Below, in pieces: positions 59,061 through 64,000 of a stretch of 64,000 bases of DNA. Under the pieces are notes generated by a model. It was not told the DNA's origin, did no database searches, and saw nothing but the letters and a program-made list of their open reading frames with translations. Position numbers and translations under genes: made by a program. This stretch comes from Vitellaria paradoxa. Its lineage: Eukaryota; Streptophyta; Magnoliopsida; Ericales; Sapotaceae. Where the stretch lies: the NCBI GenBank assembly GCA_019916065.1, contig CM034241.1, positions 12,313,223 through 12,377,222 of the forward strand. Direction: 5' to 3'. Every line of letters starts with the position of its first letter. Positions within the stretch are counted from its first letter, which is position 1.

Positions 59061-60689
59061 TGTAAAATCTGAAAGTGGTGTGTATTAAATGGAAATCACT
59101 AAAAATAGTACAACCGTCTCAGCTAATATTATGATTTTAAAATGAAATTTTCAAAATTAAAATAAGAATATGCTTACTACATATTGTCTAACATTTCGTC
59201 TGCTCCCAGAATCAGAAAGTAAATATGTACAGTCGTAACAAAGCACGAAAGTATATCTGGTTATATATATTGTTTTTTAACTGTGAATGAACAATTGGTT
59301 TATGAGACCGCATGCGGGTCCGCCCCTTACGAGAGTCCTAAACTTGGGGAATTCTAAGGTCTAGGTGAAGAAGCCTCTGGGCTCGATCTCTCCCTCCAAC
59401 CACTTGACTTTCAATTCTTTAATTTGTTGAGAAGGAAACGTTCGAACCAATAACTGATCTCGTTAGTTACATACTCTGAGTTGCAAAGTACATTTTGACT
59501 CATATCTTACCATAAACACTTATAAAATGACATTATGTGCAGCTCCTAAACCAAAAAAAAATTATCAATTATTTGGACGATGTGATGAATGATACGACGA
59601 TCTAACAGCCCTTGAATCATCCAAATGATAATTAATGTTAGATGAGTTCACGATTAGTGAATAATTAAAAAGGGAGATGCTGACAGTAATCAAGTTATTA
59701 GGCCGGTGACAATCGAGTTGTGAGTCGTTAGACTAGATCTAACGGTCCAAATTCTTCTACACTTTTTTGAATTAAAAATATGTAACTATATTTAAACCAT
59801 TAATTAAAATCAAATCTAACCGCCCACATTTCAATTGTCACCGAACTAATAACTCTCCGATACTTGTTCCTCCGAGTTCAAATAATTAAATTCTAGCGCA
59901 AAATAATTTGGCATTGTTTAAGAAAGTAAATGAATCTATAAATAATGAAAAAGTCATGAAGAAATCTTCTCAGAAATAATATACAACAGCAATCATGGGA
60001 CAACAATCAATTATTATATTAAGCATGTTGAATTCTAAGGCAATAATGGAGTTTTTTATGTAGTAGGAGAAAGCAACCAAACTGGGACACGAATACCACA
60101 AGCCAAACAATTTTTGAAATATTCTGAAATTTGAGCCGCCATTGAGTGCTTCTAGTTTTGATGATCTAGGCCATTAGGTTAATTAGTTTTTTCTTTCTTT
60201 TATTCATTTATTGTGTTTTCTAATTTTTTTTTTTTTTGGGGGGCGTAAAAGTCATTATAAAGTCATTTAAACTTTATATTTACGAGCCAATGATACAACT
60301 TGGCTTAGATTTTGCTCCATGTGATGGAAAATTATTAGGTTCTCTTGAAACATATATATCCTAAGCTATTGGAATTGTGCTACATAAATATATATTAGTG
60401 AATGATACTATAAATGTGTTAAAGCAGCACAATTTTAATGGTGTAAAATATATGCTCTAGGGGCAGCAGTTGACTTCTCTGCATGATGGGGCCAATGTAT
60501 CTGCGTACATTTGAAAGAGGGAAAGAGACTCAATTTTCTCAATTCTTTGTTCTCGGGTCAACATATTTTGCCAAACAAACTAAAATTTAGTTAAGGAAAC
60601 TCGTTAAATACTCGTGGTTATGACCCATTTTTGTTCACGCACACCATAAATCCTTTTGACATATATTATTTGTTTTGTGTATTCTATCG
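59061..60689. other. No gene recognised
   Basis: Mixed AT-rich intergenic DNA. A slightly GC-richer stretch at 59300-59480 has two short box B-like pieces but no convincing box A. No ORF of interest. Confidence 0.45.
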
Positions 60690-61190
60690 CAAGTACTCTC
60701 ACATACGACTTTAAAACGCGTTGTATCAGGAAGAGAGAAGCTGGACACATAAGGTATCTCAATCTTCGATTCCTTTTCGATGTAGAATCATTTTTTGTGT
60801 CATCAGTGCCTTGCAGGCACTCTTACACATAACTTTAAAACGCGTCGTGCCAAGGAGAGAAGAGTTAGGCACTTACAAGTTATCGTAGTTATCAACTCCT
60901 TTTCGAGGTAGGATCATTTTTATATCATCAGTACCCCCCAATCAAGGATTGAGGTATTAGGAACGGTGGGCTTATGGCCTTCGATTCTCACAAATGACGC
61001 TAGTTAATGATTACTCATTTTTGTCCACACACCTTAGACCCTCCTAATAGATATTATCCGTTTTATGCATTCTCTCATATGTACTCTCATGTATGGCCTT
61101 GAAACGCGTTATATTAGGAAGAGAGGAATTAGGCCCTTATAAGCTACTGCAATCCTCGACTCCTTTCTGACGTGGGATCATTGTTGGAAT
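60690..61190. repeat. Three diverged repeats with AAACGCGT core
   Basis: Units at about 60690-60805, 60810-60930 and 61075-61185 each contain actctca(c/t), then a ctt(t/g)aaaacgcgt core, an aggagagag(a/g) block, a (c/t)actt(a/t)caa section and gactcctttcga..t(a/g)ggatcatt. The palindromic ACGCGT core is well kept. The middle unit is followed by an unrelated insert (60930-61075). It resembles short gene-flanking repeats common in plants; the family is not identified. Confidence 0.6.
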
Positions 61191-61702
61191 TATTAACTCT
61201 TATCTAGTAAGCAACAAATAGAAAAATAGGAAACCACATTTTTTTTATTTTGAAATTCTAGTTTAGTTAGGATTTGTTCACTCCTATTTAGGAAATCTTC
61301 TTCTAGATCTAGAGTTATCATACAGAGAGAAATAATTTTACAACTACATAATGCCTTGTAGTGATTTTCTTGAAAAATTAGCCACAAAAATTTTTTATTC
61401 TTGGTGTAGTCTTTAATGACTTAACTAAAATTAGTCTTCTACTTGGATTAGTTCATCTTGGATGCAATTAGGAAAATTTGTGGTTGAAGCTTGTAACCAA
61501 ATTGTTCTAGTGCAATAAGTTTGCTTAGTTCTTTGTTTAAAACTCGTGGATTTTAATCATTCTAGTATTTTTCACATAAACCTTTAATTGTGTTCCCTTT
61601 ATTTTCTGCTAGTGTAGCTGATTGATCATTTTACTTGATACTAGACTACACGAAATTTCAATTAATGTCAAAGTATATTCGTCTAGAGTTTTTTTTACCA
61701 CA
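61182..61702 (+). repeat. Possible Copia LTR
   Basis: The stretch starts tgttggaattatt and ends tttaccaca, the usual TG...CA ends of a Copia LTR, and lies directly before a Copia gag-like fragment. No partner LTR exists in the window, so the ends are unproven. Flank atcat would be the target duplication. Confidence 0.4.
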
Positions 61703-61753
61703 AATTAAATGCAAGATCTTGGATCTGGTATTAATGGATTCACCATGTGAATG

Positions 61754-62460
61754 AGGTTCAAGTACAAGACCTCTATGGTTTGATGGTACAAATTATGTAT
61801 ATTGGAAGTCTCAAATGTCCACATATTTATTGTCCATAAATTGTACTATTTGGCTTACGATTAAATGAGAATAGCCCCTCCCACCACACTAAGCTGATAA
61901 TGAAGAGGTTGAAAAGCCAATGGAGTAATGGACTAAGGCTAAGCAAGAAAAAGTTGAGTACGATTTTAAGGCTATAACTTCAATTTTTGCTTTAGACCCA
62001 GCCGATGAGTTACAAAGAATCTCAAGTTAGAGTAGGCCCTTCGGGGGTGGCTGAGTGGAAGTCGGGCTCGCCTTAGAGCTTGGGCCTCTCGAGGTTCCAG
62101 GTTCGACTCCCCCACGGGGGGTGGGTTACCGCTGTAATGGCGGGTGCCTAATGGCCTCCTCTCGGTCGTGCCGGTCAGCCAGGGCTTGCCTAGGCTGGTT
62201 AACTCTCCAGGGGCCTTTGCCGGCTAGGGTCCTGGAGCGTGCTTCGCCCTGTGCGCACCCCAGTACGAGGTAGCGGCTGCGGACTTCCACGTACCAGAAG
62301 AATCTCAAGTTAGAGTAGCACAAAAGAGGTCCTTCATCTGTCACACAAAGGAAACTCTGCCATTAAGAGGTCCAAACTTAATTCAACGTCTCACAACCGA
62401 ATTCGAATGACTAAAGATGGAGAGAGTGAGGCTTTTCCACATAGAGTAAAAATTTATATA
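61754..62460 (+). pseudogene. Copia gag (UBN2-type) remnant, split by a SINE
   Basis: From 61754 the frame reads RPLWFDGTNYVYWKSQMSTYL, typical of the plant Copia gag N-terminus (F-G-NY-W). After two stops it continues VEYDFKAITSIFALDPADELQRISS to 62035. Across the SINE (62036-62297) and its repeated 21-bp target the frame resumes: a decayed V.EV...HKGNSAIKRSK-like segment near 62319-62400. Stops and frame changes show it is dead. No downstream protease or RT is present, so only the 5' part of an element remains. Confidence 0.75.
62036..62297 (+). mobile_element. tRNA-derived SINE, GC-rich, with 21-bp TSD
   Basis: Box A ggtggctgagtgg (62047) and box B aggttcgactccc (62099) mark a tRNA-derived head. 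The roughly 180-bp body is very GC-rich compared with its flanks. An exact 21-bp duplication beginning aagaatctcaagtt lies at 62015-62035 and 62298-62318. It inserted in the Copia gag remnant. The two overlapping ORFs (62055-62273 plus, 62126-62344 minus) result from GC-richness and are not genes. Confidence 0.9.
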
Positions 62461-62630
62461 ATTCAAAATTTTTAATTCATTAAATTAAAATTTTTAGTTT
62501 AATTTTTTTTTTAAATTTTCTCTTAAATCTGTCGTAATTGAATGATATTTTATTGGTAGAAGAGGATACAACTCATAAGTAATTAATCCACTTAGTGCTC
62601 AACCCAATCAACACAGTGCAGTCCAATAAG

Positions 62631-62636
62631 TTTATT
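62631..62636 (-). terminator. Possible polyadenylation signal of the HKT gene
   Basis: tttatt on the plus strand is AATAAA on the minus strand, about 39 bases after the stop codon. Plant signals vary, so this is a suggestion. Confidence 0.4.
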
Positions 62637-62674
62637 CTTGTTCTTCTGACATTAATTTGATCTTATATTTACAC

Positions 62675-63816
62675 TTAGAGCAGTTTCCATGCTTGGCCTC
62701 CATCCATATTGAATTTCTTCAATCTTCCAAAAAACATAACTAAGATGAGAACTATTTTCCCCTCATTGCTCCATTTTCCTGAGAACCCATACCATTTATT
62801 CACACAGCTATCATCCGGTTTCAATAGCCGATCACAACTGTAACCCATTGAAAACCCCACGTTTCCATATGCACTGCAAATCAATTACACATTGTAAATA
62901 CATCTAAATTCATATTGGAAACATATGCTTTATCACCAACATGATCACGATAGTCTATTTAAGGGTAATTACAGTTTACTTCATTAAGATTTGACCTAAA
63001 AATATGTAATCCAATCTAGTTTAAAAGTTAACACATAATTCTATTTTAATTTAAGAAAACAAAATTAACTAAATTTGTTAAATCAATTAAATCTGTGTCT
63101 CATGAGTCAAAATTTGTTTTAGAAAAAATATTTTTACAAAAATAGATATTTAAAAGTATATTTTATCCTTTTTTAATGTTAAAATAAAATATTATTTTAT
63201 GTTTTTAAAGAAACTCAACTTGCGTATATTTTTTAAACAAATATTTTTGAATGACTGCGCGTGAGCTTAAGTAGCACACGTGACACTATACTAATTGAAT
63301 TTAATATTTTCTAACAATTTTACACGTAAATCCAAATCATGAAAGTGCTATATATTTTTAGACCAAATAACAATGAATATTGTAATTGTCATCCCTTTTA
63401 TTTATTTACTTTTCTTGATTATTGTCTTAGTTCTTATAATAATATTATTTATAATCAGATGTGGTGATGACTGTATTGAACAAGTCAATACGTATTTTTC
63501 TTCGTTTACATGAGCGAATATTCTTCGTTTTTTTATACTCTCAAAAGTGACCCAACAAAATAAAATAACACAGAAACGAGAATCATCAGAAGATTACCTT
63601 ATGACTTCAACTACTATGTTCAGCACATTGAAGTTGCGAGGATCTTCCTTCATCTTTTTCCTCTCTGTTATGCAAATAACAATGATGAAGATGGCCAAGT
63701 AAGAAAGTAGAGAGAAAACGAGATTCTCCAGAAGCTTTTCCCTTCTCTTTCTTTTCTTTTTTTCACACTGTTCATCTTGTTTGTTTGGTAGGAAAGAGGT
63801 ATAAGGAGGAAGGTAC
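62675..63816 (-). CDS. HKT-type high-affinity potassium/sodium transporter, C-terminal two exons (partial)
   Basis: Minus-strand gene with exon 2 at 63816-63598 (219 bp) and exon 3 at 62873-62675 (199 bp), joined by a 724-bp intron with GT (63597) and AG (62874) ends. Together they encode 138 residues and end TAA. Exon 2 gives [10 protein letters not shown], a charged loop, a membrane segment ([19 protein letters not shown]) and [15 protein letters not shown]. The Ser codon is split AG|T. Exon 3 gives the fourth pore loop [14 protein letters not shown] with the filter glycine, then [22 protein letters not shown] and the conserved end. These match the plant HKT1 family C-terminus, and both intron positions fit its three-exon plan. 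Exon 1 lies right of the window. The protein would sit in the plasma membrane and move Na+ (class I) or Na+/K+ (class II); class depends on the first pore loop, not seen here. The frame is intact, so it is probably a functional gene. Confidence 0.9.
62874..63597 (-). other. Intron 2 of the HKT gene
   Basis: Donor ataag|gtaatc and acceptor tttgcag|tgc on the minus strand. The 724-bp AT-rich sequence holds no ORF or recognised element. Confidence 0.8.
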
Positions 63817-64000
63817 CTACAAACAGAAGTAGACTGAGAAACCTTGGATGCAAAACCATGCTTAATTTCCTTCAGAAATTGAACCCAATAAAGTAATAAA
63901 AACTTTGTTACTTTTTAACATTTAAGAAAATATTATTAACTTTATAGTCAAAGTTAGGATTTGTCAAAGTTAGTTTAGGAAGGGAATCAAACCCCACGAT
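63817..64000 (-). other. Part of intron 1 of the HKT gene
   Basis: The minus-strand acceptor tgtttgtag|gtac precedes exon 2. The region from here to the window edge has no coding match; exon 1 is expected beyond it. An overlapping minus-strand ORF (63859-63668) is read in the wrong frame through exon 2. Confidence 0.7.

Noticed and set aside
59300..59480. Possible SINE with box B-like ggctcgatctc and complement of ggttcgaacg
   Set aside because: No box A at proper spacing and no flanking duplication could be found.
62055..62344. Two 72-codon ORFs in the GC-rich block
   Set aside because: The block is a SINE with tRNA-type boxes and a TSD; the ORFs are chance results of base composition.
63668..63859. 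Minus-strand 63-codon ORF starting with Met and a signal-like segment
   Set aside because: It is the wrong frame across HKT exon 2 and intron 1; the adjacent frame matches the HKT family and has correct splice sites.
1..64000. CRISPR arrays, bacterial operons, organelle inserts or a novel defence-type gene cluster
   Set aside because: No regularly spaced repeats with unique spacers, no bacterial gene structure and no organelle rRNA or photosystem sequence were seen; the window is ordinary plant nuclear DNA dominated by transposons.

Overview
The window is AT-rich eudicot-type nuclear DNA made almost entirely of transposable elements. One recognisable host gene is cut by the right edge: the last two exons of an HKT/TRK-type sodium/potassium transporter on the minus strand (62675-63816). 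The plant assignment rests on four things: plant-style chromovirus Ty3/gypsy elements primed by initiator tRNA-Met, Ty1/copia remnants, Helitron/MULE/SINE insertions, and the plant HKT three-exon layout.

Left part (1-18543). A decayed Copia element lacks its 5' part (1-2352) and sits in a TCGAGC-rich repeat. Unassigned DNA follows. Element A is a complete but dead chromodomain Ty3/gypsy element (4530-13618, two 2039-bp LTRs, perfect TSD TTCGT). A roughly 1-kb minus-strand non-autonomous Helitron (14841-15830) and a non-coding stretch with a GC-rich 105-bp tandem repeat (17084-17300) come next.

Middle (18544-41718). This looks like one Helitron-type element swollen by nested insertions. Inside it is Element D, a very old Ty3/gypsy element (20040-39990). 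Its 5' LTR is split by Element B, a minus-strand Ty3/gypsy element (20993-29765). Its 3' LTR is split by a Harbinger/Tourist-like MITE (38776-39910), which itself carries a tRNA-derived SINE (about 39505-39716).

Right part (41719-64000). A solo LTR of the Element A family, in reverse orientation with TSD AAAAC (42145-56169), is split by Element C (42321-54315, TSD AACTA). Element C is the youngest-looking Ty3/gypsy copy: its gag-pol stays in one reading frame broken by about 13 in-frame stops and one late frameshift. Beyond it lie a long-terminal-inverted-repeat MULE-like foldback element (56399-59051) holding a second small MULE-type MITE, a diverged ACGCGT repeat array, a Copia LTR/gag remnant carrying a SINE with a 21-bp TSD, and the HKT gene.

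No retroelement here has an intact protein-coding capacity. The gene-like ORFs elsewhere are fragments of gag/pol or chance ORFs in LTRs. I found no defence system, CRISPR array or new protein system. The most unusual features are the nesting record, antisense tRNA-like cassettes inside the LTRs of Element C, an LTR palindrome shared by three different Ty3/gypsy families, and the foldback MULE.
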